From NCBI GenBank assembly GCA_003609755.1, contig AP017991.1:3335001-3399000 (forward strand): 64,000 nucleotides of DNA, written 5' to 3'. A model generated the notes under the pieces. The model was given only the letters and a program-made list of their open reading frames with translations. It had not been told where the DNA came from and ran no database searches. A program made the translations under genes and the position numbers. Position 1 is the first letter of the stretch. Every line of letters begins with the position of its first letter. The DNA comes from Planktothrix agardhii NIES-204. GTDB taxonomy: Bacteria; Cyanobacteriota; Cyanobacteriia; Cyanobacteriales; Microcoleaceae. Of this stretch, positions 35,843 to 45,500 are shown in pieces.

Positions 35843-35872
35843 AGTAGGGGTAATTCATGAATTACCCCTACT
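35843..35872. repeat. 30-bp perfect palindrome between convergent genes
   Basis: Identical in its 30-bp palindrome to the copy at 25518-25547. It fills the 50-bp gap between the ends of glk and the inositol-phosphatase gene and may serve as a two-way transcript end. Confidence 0.9.
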
Positions 35873-35881
35873 AACCCCATA

Positions 35882-36703
35882 TTATTTGTCTTTCCAACTC
35901 GATAATGCAGGAGTTTCTATTAATGTTTGACTTAACCGTTCATGTAAATAACCATTAGTTGCTAAAATTCGACCCGAACTAATTTGAAACGGACTGGTAT
36001 CATAAGCTGTTACTTTCCCTCCCGCTTCTTCTACTAATACAATTCCCGCCGCCATATCCCAAGGAGATAAACCCCTTTCCCAATAGCCATCTAACCGTCC
36101 ACAGGCCGTATGTGCTAAATCAATTGAAGCCGCCCCACTGCGACGAACTCCCTGGGTTAAATGGGTTAAATGGGCAAATTCGGCATAATTATTATCCGTG
36201 GTTTCTCGGCGATCATAGGCAAAGCCTGTGACTAATAAACTTTTATCTAAACTATTGGTTTTAGATACACTAATTAAACGATTATTGCAAGTTGCTCCTA
36301 ATCCTTTAGCGGCTTGAAATAATTCATCATGGAAGGGATCATAAATCACCCCAACTTGAGGAACGCCATTAATTAATAATCCAATAGAAGCGGAAAAAAA
36401 CGGATATTGATGGGCGAAATTAGTGGTTCCATCTAAAGGGTCAATAGCCCAAAGATAGGGACTTTTCAAATCACCCAATTCCCCCGATTCTTCGGTTAAA
36501 ATTCCATGGTCAGGGACATGACGCTCCAATACGGCTAAAATCGCCGCTTCCGATGCCTTATCCGCTTCGGTGACTAAATCCCCAGACCGTCCCTTTTCCT
36601 GAACATCTGTTAAATTTCCCAAATAGTATTTTAAAACAGCACCCCCCGCCTGAGCAGCTAAGGTGGCAACATCTAAAAAAAACTGTAATTCATTTTTAGT
36701 CAT
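35882..36703 (-). CDS. Inositol monophosphatase family protein
   Basis: 273 residues of the FIG superfamily of Li+-sensitive, Mg2+-dependent phosphatases. The metal-binding motifs are intact: EESGE, WAIDPLDGTTNFAH and the late SPWDMAAGIVLVEEAGG. Substrates in cyanobacteria could be inositol phosphate, histidinol phosphate, fructose bisphosphate or PAP, which sequence alone does not settle. The ATG at 36703 gives MTKNELQFFLDVATLAAQ, a normal family start. Confidence 0.9.
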   Translation of the reverse strand: MTKNELQFFLDVATLAAQAGGAVLKYYLGNLTDVQEKGRSGDLVTEADKASEAAILAVLERHVPDHGILTEESGELGDLKSPYLWAIDPLDGTTNFAHQYPFFSASIGLLINGVPQVGVIYDPFHDELFQAAKGLGATCNNRLISVSKTNSLDKSLLVTGFAYDRRETTDNNYAEFAHLTHLTQGVRRSGAASIDLAHTACGRLDGYWERGLSPWDMAAGIVLVEEAGGKVTAYDTSPFQISSGRILATNGYLHERLSQTLIETPALSSWKDK

Positions 36704-36773
36704 ATTATTTCAGCATTCGTAATTCGTAATTCGTAATTCCCAATTCATAATTGTGCCCACTACTCCCTGCCTT

Positions 36774-37406
36774 CTAAGGCTGTTGCTGTCGAAATTCCGT
36801 TGGTGTTAAACCCATGGGTTTATCGGGGTTCCAAATGCCATTTCCCATGAGTCGGGCATATTCCTGAGCATAGTTAAACCTTTGACTATATTGAGTCTGG
36901 AAATTGGAAGTCACCGGGCGATAAATAGAGGATGTTTCTGCTAAAACATATCCTTCTTTGAGCAACTGTTCATTAATTAAAATTCCGTCAATCCAGATAT
37001 AACCTGAGATGCGACCATAGCGATCTTTTGCGGTTAAATCTGCTTCTAATAGGATTTTTTTACCCTCAGAAAGTTGTTTTAAATGTTGTTTAGCTCTGGT
37101 TCCCCAAGGATCTTGTTTCAAGTCAGGGGCAATAATTCCTGCTAATCTAACTTGTTGCAACACCGGAATTTTAGCCGTTTTATCAAGAATTTCCAGGGTT
37201 TGACCACTAATCACCCGTTCAACTTTGGTAAAAATGCCTTTGGGAAGGTCAGGTTGAGAACAACTGGTCAGCAGGAGTAATAAACCCAATACTATTGCGC
37301 CATACCATTTTCCTCTAAACCTGAAATCCAGTAGATTAGTCTTCGTCCAGGGGTAATCTGGTTTTAACTTTACCTTTACCAAAGTAGCGTCCGAATTGAA
37401 GTTCAT
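36774..37406 (-). CDS. Staphylococcal-nuclease-like (SNase) lipoprotein
   Basis: About 210 residues. A membrane segment ends in the lipobox LLTSC (near residue 49), and the SNase domain follows: VISGQTLEI, VRLAGIIAPDL, KDRYGRISGYIWIDGILINEQLLKEGYVLA. The catalytic Arg is plausible in VRLAGI, and RY-GR in KDRYGRIS fits a family site. The start is uncertain: the only in-frame ATGs (37406, 37415, 37436) lie inside the ferredoxin gene, giving an overlap of at least 71 bp and an unusually long pre-signal. A non-ATG start nearer the membrane helix is possible. Confidence 0.75.
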   Translation of the reverse strand: MNFNSDATLVKVKLKPDYPWTKTNLLDFRFRGKWYGAIVLGLLLLLTSCSQPDLPKGIFTKVERVISGQTLEILDKTAKIPVLQQVRLAGIIAPDLKQDPWGTRAKQHLKQLSEGKKILLEADLTAKDRYGRISGYIWIDGILINEQLLKEGYVLAETSSIYRPVTSNFQTQYSQRFNYAQEYARLMGNGIWNPDKPMGLTPTEFRQQQP

Positions 37407-37704
37407 ACACTTCATCCTCGTCTTGGGTTTCCACAACTAAATCGGAGTGGGGATAACTGACACAGAGTAACGCATATCCCTGTTTCTGTAAGTCCGGGGA
37501 GAGTCCCATGGCTTCCGGTTGGTACAACTCCCCAGAAACTACCCTTACTGCACAACTGGTACAGGCACCATTGCGACAAGAAAAGGGCAAGTCTACCCCT
37601 TGATTTTCGGCACTTTGCAGAATATATCGGTCTTCGGGGACGTTGACATAAAAACGCTCACCTGTCTGACGATAATGAATTTCTACGCGATGGGAACTGG
37701 CCAT
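37336..37704 (-). CDS. Plant-type [2Fe-2S] ferredoxin with C-terminal extension
   Basis: 122 residues from the ATG at 37704 (MASSHRVEIHYRQTGERF); the longer frame upstream is not needed. The cluster motif CRNGACTSC plus the fourth Cys in ALLCVSYP gives CX4CX2CX(n)C. After the fold, about 25 extra residues (EDEVYELQFGRYFGKGK) resemble the tail of FdC2-type ferredoxins, which have modified redox properties. It is not the main photosynthetic ferredoxin. It overlaps the SNase gene in another frame. Confidence 0.9.
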   Translation of the reverse strand: MASSHRVEIHYRQTGERFYVNVPEDRYILQSAENQGVDLPFSCRNGACTSCAVRVVSGELYQPEAMGLSPDLQKQGYALLCVSYPHSDLVVETQDEDEVYELQFGRYFGKGKVKTRLPLDED

Positions 37705-37787
37705 AAAAAAAATTTCTGAGATCGTGTTGACTTTCCGAAATTTATGATAGTATATATTTTCGTGGGTAAAAATGAAATATTCCACCT

Positions 37788-37874
37788 GGAGAGGTGGCCG
37801 AGCGGTTGAAGGCGCGACACTGGAAATGTCGTTTAGGGGTGACTTTAACGAGGGTTCGAATCCCTCCCTCTCCG
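37788..37874 (+). tRNA. tRNA-Ser(GGA)
   Basis: The 87-nt sequence begins GGAGAGG and ends CCTCTCCG, a 7-bp acceptor stem. The anticodon stem CGACA/TGTCG holds loop CTGGAAA with anticodon GGA. A long variable arm (class II) follows, then GGTTCGAATCC. CCA is not encoded. A T5 run follows directly. Confidence 0.96.
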
Positions 37875-37886
37875 TTTTTGTTAGAA

Positions 37887-37922
37887 GGTAATGGGTAATA
37901 GGTAATGGGTAATGGGTAATAG
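37887..37922. repeat. Tandem repeat of GGTAAT(G/A) units after tRNA-Ser
   Basis: Five near-identical 7-bp units, GGTAATG or GGTAATA. The remaining 176 bp up to dnaJ show no gene; a GCGATCGC site lies at 37970-37977. Confidence 0.8.
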
Positions 37923-38098
37923 AAAGAGTTTACTCCCCCTGCTACCGATGCTCCTCTTGTTCGGACATTGCGATCGCTAGATCAGCAACAACCGAACCCA
38001 ATCCTGTTAATAAGTTTGATACCCTATATACAGGGAGCATACTATCCAAAAATGAGTAGCCTAGGGATCACTATCACTGTATTGAGGAAAGGGGAAGA

Positions 38099-39112
38099 AT
38101 GTCTGCGACTGACTACAAAGACTACTACACGACTTTAGGACTAGATAAAACCGCAACGGCGGAGGATATTAAAAAAGCTTATCGCAAACTAGCCCGCAAA
38201 TATCACCCGGACATGAATCCGGGGAACAAACAAGCTGAGGCGAGTTTTAAGGATGTCAGCGAAGCCTATGAGGTGTTATCCGACCCTGAGAAACGTGGAA
38301 AATATGATCAATTCGGTCAATATTGGAATCAAGCTGGAGCGACAGGTTGGCCGGGTGGTGCGGGTTCGGCTCAAGACGTTAGCGGGTTTGATTTTAGTCA
38401 ATTTAACAGTTTTGATGATTTTATTAATAGTCTTTTAGGTCGTGGGGCTACCGGGGCTAGACCCGGAAGTAGTAGCAGTCGTAGTTATTCCTATCGGACT
38501 CAAACTGGAAACCCTTCTGGATTTGGGGGGAGTCCCTACGGTAATGATCTTGGTTCGGGATTTAACACCCGTAATCCTTCCTCTGTCGCTGATACGGAAG
38601 CGATTATTACTCTAACTCTGGCTGAAGCCTTTCATGGGGTACAAAAACGCTTTGCAACTGGAGAGGTAACGATTCCGTCGGGAGTTAAGCCTGGAAGTCG
38701 GATTCGAGTGAGAGGCCAAGGTCAACTTGACCCCTACAATCAACAACGGGGGGATTTATACCTGAAAGTGGAAATTCAACCCCATAGCTTTTTTCAATTT
38801 GATGGGGATAATCTGGTTTGTGAAGTTCCGGTTACTCCCGATGAAATGGTTTTAGGGACATCAATTGAAGTTCCGACACCTGATGGGATGGTGACGATGA
38901 ATATTCCAGCCGGAATTCGTTCAGGACAGTCGTTAAGGTTACGGGGCAAAGGATGGCCAAAACCTAAAGGAGGCGGTCGCACGGATCAATTAGTTAAAAT
39001 TATTGTTGTGCCACCAAAAGAAATTAGTCCAAGTGAACGGGAATATTATGAGAAAATTCGTGCCAGTCGCACGTTTAATCCCCGCAATAGTTTAAAAGAC
39101 ATCAAGCTTTGA
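38099..39112 (+). CDS. DnaJ-family co-chaperone, type II (CbpA-like)
   Basis: 337 residues. The J domain (about 5-72) has the Hsp70-stimulating HPD in [11 protein letters not shown] Gly/Phe/Ser-rich linker follows (about 80-165), then the C-terminal substrate-binding domains with [20 protein letters not shown] and [13 protein letters not shown]. The cysteine-rich zinc finger of true DnaJ is missing, so this is a type II J protein that would hand clients to a DnaK. The ATG is preceded by GAGGAAAGGGGAAG, a strong ribosome-binding site. Confidence 0.9.
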   Translation: MSATDYKDYYTTLGLDKTATAEDIKKAYRKLARKYHPDMNPGNKQAEASFKDVSEAYEVLSDPEKRGKYDQFGQYWNQAGATGWPGGAGSAQDVSGFDFSQFNSFDDFINSLLGRGATGARPGSSSSRSYSYRTQTGNPSGFGGSPYGNDLGSGFNTRNPSSVADTEAIITLTLAEAFHGVQKRFATGEVTIPSGVKPGSRIRVRGQGQLDPYNQQRGDLYLKVEIQPHSFFQFDGDNLVCEVPVTPDEMVLGTSIEVPTPDGMVTMNIPAGIRSGQSLRLRGKGWPKPKGGGRTDQLVKIIVVPPKEISPSEREYYEKIRASRTFNPRNSLKDIKL

Positions 39113-39118
39113 AGGGGA

Positions 39119-39163
39119 ATAGGCAATAGGAATAGGCAATAGGCAATAGGCAATAGGCAATAG
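39119..39163. repeat. Tandem repeat of AATAGGC units
   Basis: Six imperfect 7-bp units directly after the dnaJ-like gene, similar in style to the array at 37.89 kb, so this gene is bracketed by heptamer arrays. Confidence 0.85.
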
Positions 39164-39453
39164 ATTTTTATTCCCATAAATACCGAAAATGCTTACTTTT
39201 GTATCTTGACAAAACACGCGAAATATGTATATCAAGCCCTAAAAGAATTAAAGTCAGCAATTTTGCCGATCAAACTTGTTAACTTTATAGATTTTCAAAC
39301 TCCAGTAATATTGCCATAATTGGCGCACAGTAGCAGAGGGATGTGTCCTGTACGCTCCGAGATTATATAAATACTTTTGAGTAATTCAGGGGAGTCTAAT
39401 ATAATCTCAATCCGGTGGCATCTCTCTTTGAAGATGTGGTAGCGGGTTCGTAA

Positions 39454-39526
39454 GTAGGGGTTGAAGTCACAAAAGGTCTAAGTTCCCCTTTGATGTGATA
39501 TTTGTTCACCCCTACACTTTTTTTTG
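39454..39526 (+). repeat. Inverted repeat with trailing T tract upstream of the crtO-like gene
   Basis: GTAGGGGTTGAA at 39454 pairs with TTGTTCACCCCTAC ending at 39515, followed by ACA and nine T residues. It could end transcription before the carotenoid gene or be another repeat of the GTAGGGG type. The remainder of the 443-bp stretch from 39164 shows no gene. Confidence 0.5.
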
Positions 39527-39606
39527 CTCTAGCAGGGAATAGGGAATAATATAAAAAGTTCCAATCTATTGCTACACTCGAAAAAGTGATCAATAATTGG
39601 TTTTTT

Positions 39607-41292
39607 ATGTCTACTTATGATGTGATTATCATTGGTGCAGGTCATAATGGGTTAGTTTGTGCGGCCTATCTCCTCAAAGCCGGATATAGTGTTTTACTAT
39701 TAGAAAAACGTTCCGTTCCTGGGGGTGCGGCCACAACGGAAGAAGTCATGGCAGAAGACGCACCCGGATTTAAGTTTAACCTCTGTGCAATTGATCATGA
39801 ATTTATCCATCTTGGCCCGGTGGTGCAGGAATTAGAATTAACCAAATACGGCTTAGATTATTTATATTGTGACCCGGTGGTGTTTTGTCCGCACCCCGAT
39901 GGACGGTATTTTTTAGCTCATCGTTCCGTGGAAAAAACCTGTGCGGAAATTGCGCGATATAGTGAAAGAGATGCGAAAAAATATAAGGAATTTGTTGAAT
40001 ATTGGCAACGAATAATGAGTGCGGTTAGTCCTTTATTTAATGCTCCTCCGACTTCAATTATTGATATTGCTAAAAATTTTGATCGGGATTCTTTTCTGGA
40101 TTTATTAGCAGTATTAGGAGGAAAGGATAAAATCTTGGATTTTGTCAGAACTATGTTAATTAGTCCAGAGGATTTAATTAATGAATGGTTTGATACGGAA
40201 ATTGTTAAAGCACCTCTGGCTAGATTAGCCTCGGAAATTGGCGCTCCTCCCTCTCAAAAAGGGATTTCTGTGGGTGCTAGTATGTTAGCCATGCGCCATG
40301 AACCAGGGATGTCTCGCCCTCGGGGTGGCACAGGAGCGTTAACTCAATCTTTGGTAAATTTAGTTAAACATTTAGGAGGAGTTATTTTAACAGAAACTCC
40401 GGTGCAAAAAATATTAATTGATGATGGTCGGGTGGTTGGGGTTAGGGTTTCAGAACATCAAGAATATCGTGCTAAACGGGGTGTAATTTCTAATATTGAT
40501 GCTCGACGTTTATTTTTACAATGTGTTGACCCGACGGATATTGATGCGGCAGATCCGAATTTAAGAGAACGATTAGAACGAAAAATTATTAATAATAATG
40601 AGACTATTCTTAAAATTGATTGTGCGTTGTCGGAACCCTTACGATTTGATGGCTATAATCATCAAGATAGCTATTTAATTGGCTCGGTTTTAATTGCAGA
40701 TTCCGTAAATCATGTTGAAAAAGCCCATAATTTATGTACAGTTGGTGAAATTCCTGATCAAGATCCTTCGGTTTATTTAGTTGTGCCAACGGTTTTAGAT
40801 CCTTCGATGGCTCCTGAAGGAAAACACACTTTATGGATTGAATTTTTTGCCCCCTATCAAATAGCAGGAGCCGAAGGAACGGGGTTAAATGGAACCGGAT
40901 GGACGGATGAGTTAAAATATAAAGTAGCGGATCGGGTGTTGGATAAAATTGCTGAATACGCTCCTAATATTAAGCATTCAGTTTTAGCCCGTCGGGTGGA
41001 AAGTCCGGCGGAATTAGGAGAACGTTTAGGATCTTATAAAGGGAATTGCTATCATATTGATATGACCTTAGATCAAATGATTTTTTTCCGTCCCCTACCT
41101 GAATTAGCTAATTATACTACCCCAATTCAAGGTTTATTTTTAACGGGTGCAGGAACTCATCCAGGGGGATCAATTTCTGGGATGCCTGGTCGTAATTGTG
41201 CTCGTGCATTTATCCAGGCTCAAAAACCTCTTAATCAAGTTTTAAAGCAGACTCAAAATACTCTCAAGTCTGTCTGGAGTCGATTAAGGTAA
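39607..41292 (+). CDS. crtO: CrtO-like carotenoid ketolase/desaturase-family oxidoreductase
   Basis: 561 residues from ATG 39607 (MSTYDVIIIGAGHNGLVCAA); a frame seven codons longer is unlikely. The N-terminal FAD-binding motif, GGAATTEEV, a central SVGASMLAMRHEPGMSRPRGG block and the C-terminal LFLTGAGTHPGGSISGMPGRN define the phytoene desaturase superfamily. The length and blocks best match CrtO-type beta-carotene ketolases, which form echinenone, but related all-trans-retinol saturase-like proteins look similar, so the substrate is an inference. It is monocistronic. Confidence 0.8.
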   Translation: MSTYDVIIIGAGHNGLVCAAYLLKAGYSVLLLEKRSVPGGAATTEEVMAEDAPGFKFNLCAIDHEFIHLGPVVQELELTKYGLDYLYCDPVVFCPHPDGRYFLAHRSVEKTCAEIARYSERDAKKYKEFVEYWQRIMSAVSPLFNAPPTSIIDIAKNFDRDSFLDLLAVLGGKDKILDFVRTMLISPEDLINEWFDTEIVKAPLARLASEIGAPPSQKGISVGASMLAMRHEPGMSRPRGGTGALTQSLVNLVKHLGGVILTETPVQKILIDDGRVVGVRVSEHQEYRAKRGVISNIDARRLFLQCVDPTDIDAADPNLRERLERKIINNNETILKIDCALSEPLRFDGYNHQDSYLIGSVLIADSVNHVEKAHNLCTVGEIPDQDPSVYLVVPTVLDPSMAPEGKHTLWIEFFAPYQIAGAEGTGLNGTGWTDELKYKVADRVLDKIAEYAPNIKHSVLARRVESPAELGERLGSYKGNCYHIDMTLDQMIFFRPLPELANYTTPIQGLFLTGAGTHPGGSISGMPGRNCARAFIQAQKPLNQVLKQTQNTLKSVWSRLR

Positions 41293-41409
41293 AGCCATTA
41301 TCTGAAGAATTGAGACATCAACAAGATGACTAAATTAATATTTTTGATTCCTGTTCCCAATTCCCTGCTATAACAGAAGTATAGTTAGCAACCCATAACC
41401 ACAAATGTC

Positions 41410-41964
41410 ATGAAGCCACCTGAAACCAGTGCCAATTCTATATTAATGAGTACCCGGGAATTATTGGATCGTTATGCTGCTGGAAAACGGGGTTTTATTG
41501 GTGTGAATTTACAATGTGCTGATTTAAGGGGGGCTGTATTAAAAGGGATTTTATTGTGGCAAGCTAATCTCAAGTCCGCTAATTTAAGTGGGGCTGATTT
41601 AAGTAATGCCCATTTATTTGCTAACTTAATTCAAACGAATTTAAGTGGCGCTGACCTATCGAGTGCCAAATTGATTTATGCAGATTTAAGAAAGGCGGAT
41701 TTAACCCGTGCTAAGTTATTCAAAACTAATTTGAAAGGGGCGGATTTAAGGGGGGCGGATTTAAGAGGGGCTAAGTTAATTTATACTAATTTGGATGGAG
41801 CTAATTTAAAAGGTGCTAATTTAAAAGGGGTAATTTTATTTGCTGTTAATTTGAATCAAGCGAATTTAGTGGGAACTGATTTGAGCGAAACTACACTAAT
41901 TAAAACTGATACTAGGTATACAATTTTATCGGAATCTGAGGAAAATCAAGATATAAAATATTAA
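41410..41964 (+). CDS. Pentapeptide repeat protein
   Basis: 184 residues. From about residue 30 to 168 the sequence follows A(D/N)LxX five-residue periodicity (for example ADLRGADLRGAKL), about 27 repeats forming a right-handed quadrilateral beta helix. The N-terminus is short and polar, with no signal peptide, and ELLDRYAAGKRGFIGVNL precedes the helix. Function is unknown; such proteins can be DNA mimics or scaffolds. It lies alone, 117 bp after crtO. Confidence 0.93.
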   Translation: MKPPETSANSILMSTRELLDRYAAGKRGFIGVNLQCADLRGAVLKGILLWQANLKSANLSGADLSNAHLFANLIQTNLSGADLSSAKLIYADLRKADLTRAKLFKTNLKGADLRGADLRGAKLIYTNLDGANLKGANLKGVILFAVNLNQANLVGTDLSETTLIKTDTRYTILSESEENQDIKY

Positions 41965-41991
41965 AGTTGTGAAACTGTCCTAAATATCTGT

Positions 41992-42118
41992 TAAGTAGTT
42001 GCACAAAATAAATTACCTAGTTGAGAGAGGGAACAGCCACCCTAGCCCCCCGTGCACGGGGGGCTAGGGGGGAGGGAACAGGGTAGAGGATGTGTAATTA
42101 ATTTTGTTTAGGTACTTA
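41992..42118. mobile_element. MITE-like element, family B
   Basis: Imperfect terminal inverted repeats of about 25 bp: TAAGTAGTTGCACAAAATAA at the left and, at the right, the complement of TAAGTACCTAAACAAAATTA. The core is a 30-bp palindrome CCCTAGCCCCCCGTG/CACGGGGGGCTAGGG at 42040-42069, flanked by GAGGGAACAG direct repeats. At 127 bp it copies the design of family A with different ends. Confidence 0.7.
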
Positions 42119-42331
42119 TAATATTTTTAAGTTTAAAATAGTTTCTAAGGTTAATTGTAGATTGGTTTTAAGTTGGTTTTGTGAATGGCGATCGCTTAAA
42201 TAATCCAGATGTTTATGTGCTCCTGTGGAAATTTTAAATAAGCGGTTTTCCTGCTGTATTTTTGTAAAGAATGTAGGAATATGACCTCGATTTAGTAATA
42301 ATATTTCAGCTAATTTAGAATAGTTACATTT
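42116..42331 (-). pseudogene. Unidentified gene 3' fragment adjoining the MITE
   Basis: An open frame of about 71 codons without a usable start reads LLLNRGHIPTFFTKIQQENR, then KISTGAHKHLDYLSDRHS and a leucine-rich end. It stops at 42116, inside the right terminus of the MITE, which may have supplied the stop. The composition looks protein-coding, but I cannot name the family. The rest of the 628-bp gap (42332-42592) holds only a few imperfect repeats such as AAGAAACCCGGTTT, and no gene. Confidence 0.35.
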
Positions 42332-42592
42332 TCATTGGGCAAACTCAAGAAACCCGGTTTTTTCCGAGGGACTTTTAGGGATTTCCATCAGCTTACCTGC
42401 CTAGCTCTACAAGAAGGAGAATGTCAATGCTAAGATTAAAGAATTGTTGAATTAGGGATTTAGGCTCATTGCAGCTTAAACTATTGTGATAGGACAGGTC
42501 TATCTTATTGATTCTATCAAGGGTAAAGAATTTGAGGGTGCAGCTATCTTACCCGAAGTCAAAAATTGAGTTCTACCAGCCATTAATCAACT

Positions 42593-45500
42593 ATGTCAGG
42601 TGTACGAGTCGGGTTACTGCATTCTCTAAGTGGAGCGATGGCCTATAGGGAAAGACCATTGCTAGAAACTGAATTAATGACCATTGCCCAAATTAATGAT
42701 CAGGGGGGGGTTTTAGGGCAAATCATTGAACCCGTTATTGAAGATGGTGCTTCAGACTGCTTCACCTTTGAACAAAAAGCCCAAAAATTAATTCAACAGG
42801 ATGGTGTCACGACCCTTTTTGGCTGTTGGACGACTGCAAGTCGTCACGCCGTTAGACCGGTGCTTGAAGCCTTTAATGCTCAACTTTGGTATCCGGCTTC
42901 CTACGAAGGGTTAGAAAATTGTAGCCAAATTTTCTACACAGGATTTTGTGCGAATCAGCAAGTAGAATTAACTATTAATTGGTTATTGCGAAACCAGAAA
43001 ACTCGATGTTATTTATTGGGTTGGGATCAGGTGTTTTCCTATACCCTAAATAAACTGATGAAAGTCCACCTCAAACATTATGGTGGGGAGGTAGTTGGAG
43101 AAGCATATCTTCCATCTTCAACAATGGATTTTGAAGCGATTATTACTCGGATTCGACAGGCACAACCGGATATTATTATTAATACTCTCAGAGGCGATCG
43201 CAATTTAAGTTTTTATCGCCAATTTTATGAAAGTGGAATTAAGGCTTCTGATTTACCAATTTTAGCAACCTCTCTCTCGGAATCTGAAGTACAAAAACTT
43301 CAAGAGGCTGCCGTTGGTCACTTCAGTTGTTTTCATTATTTTCAAAGTTTAAATACCCCAGAAAATCATCAATTTGTTCAAGTATTTAAACGCTTTTATG
43401 GAGAAGAACGGGTTATTAATAACTCTATGGCAACCGCCCATACTCAAATTTATCTCTGGAAACAAGCCGTTGAATTAGCTGAATCTTTTGATGTAGAACG
43501 GGTGAAAATTGCAGCCTATGGACAGTGTTTTGTGTCTCCTGGAGGGTTAGTCCGTCTAGAACCAAATCATCATGTTGCTAAGGTTTGTCGCATTGGTCAG
43601 GTATTACCAAATCAGGAATTTGAGGTTTTATATACCAGTGAAAAACTGATTAAACCTTTGCCTTGGTTGGGGTTTAATGAAGATAATTTTAATGCCTCTG
43701 GTATTGTTTTTGAGTTGTTATCTGAAGTGAGTCAAGGCATTGAAAGAGCCGAACAATTGGAACAAAAATCGATTGAACTGGAAGCAACAAAGGCACAACT
43801 CCAGCAGGAAATTGAAACTCGCAAACAGTTTGAATTAGCACTTCAAAAAGCTAATGAACAATTAGAAAAAAAGGTAGCAGAACGCACCGCTGCATTAAAA
43901 GAATCAAATGATAATTTAGTCCAAGAAATTGTCCAGCATCAACGATCAGAAAATGCTCTTCGCATGGCTACAGATCAACTACAAACGGTCTTAGAAGCAG
44001 TTCCGGGAACGGTTTCTTGGATTGACTCAGATTTGTGTTATATCGAAGTGAATCAACGATTAGCCAATATGCTTAACCTTCCTAGGGAGCGTTTTATCGG
44101 TCAACATATTGGATTTTTAGGAACCAGTTCGGAATTCCAAGATTTTGTTCAAGATTTATTTGATAGTCCTGAAATTGACGCCTATCGAGAAGTCAGAAAT
44201 CAGGTGAATGGGGAATGGCGACACTATTTAATTGTGGCCCAAAAATATAATTATAATCGAGCAGCTTTTGTAGTCGGAATTGATATCACCGAACGCAAAC
44301 AAGCTGAAGAATCTTTAAGAAATGCTAAAAATCAACTACAAACGGTCTTAGAAGCAGTTCCGGGAACGGTTTCTTGGATTGACTCAGATTTGTGTTATAT
44401 CGAAGTGAATCAACGATTAGCCAATATGCTTAACCTTCCTAGGGAGCGTTTTGTCGGTCAACATATTGGATTTTTAGGAACCAGTTCGGAATTCCAAGAT
44501 TTTGTTCAAGATTTATTTAATAGTCCTGAAATTGACGCCTATCGAGAAGTCAGAAATCAGGTGAATGGAGAATGGCGACACTATTTAATTGTGGCTCAAA
44601 AATACAATCATAATCAGGCGGCTTTTGTGGTCGGAATTGACATTACTGATCGCAAACAGGCTGAAGAATCTTTGAGAAATGCTAAGAATCAATTGCAAAC
44701 AGTATTAGAAGCGGTTCCGGGGACAGTTTCTTGGATTAATTCAGACCTACGTTATATCGAAGTTAATCAACGGTTGGCAGATATGTTTGGGATGCCAAGG
44801 GAAACTTTTATTGATCAACATATTGGTTTTTTAGGCAATCATTCGGGGTTTACTCAATTCATCGAGGATTTATTTAATAGTTACGCTATTGATGCCTTTC
44901 AAGAGGTAGCATTTTTCCTGCATAACAAGTTACGATATTATTTAATTGTGGCTCAAAAATATAATGATAATCAAGCGGCCTTTGTGGTCGGAATTGATAT
45001 TACAGAACGCCGGGAAGCTGAAGCAGCACTAAGATTAAGCCAAGACCAATTAGAAGCGGTATTAGATGTGGTTCCAGGTACGGTTTCTTGGATTAGTTCG
45101 GATTTACGTTATTTGGGAGTCAATCGTTATTTGGCATCAACTTTTGACCTCCAACCTGAAGATTTTGTTAATCAAGATATTGGGTTTTTGAAAGCTAGTT
45201 TTGAGTTTAATGATTTTGTCCGAAACTTTTTTGATTATCCCGAAAAAGACTCCTATCAAGAAGTCATGTCTGTAATTCAAGGCAAACCTCGGAATTATTT
45301 AATTGTTGCCCATAAATATAATCAAAATCAAGCCGCTTTCTTTGTGGGAATCGATATTACCGAACGGAAACAAGCGGAAGAAGCGTTAAAACAAGCTGAA
45401 GCTAACTATAGGAGTATTTTTGAGAATGCGGTTGAAGGCATATTTCAAACCACACCCACGGGGATTTATTTAAGTGCAAATCCAGCTTTAGCTCGAATTT

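Noticed and set aside
37887-39163. CRISPR-like arrays in the heptamer repeats
   Set aside because: Units are 7 bp and directly adjacent, with no spacers. They are simple tandem repeats.
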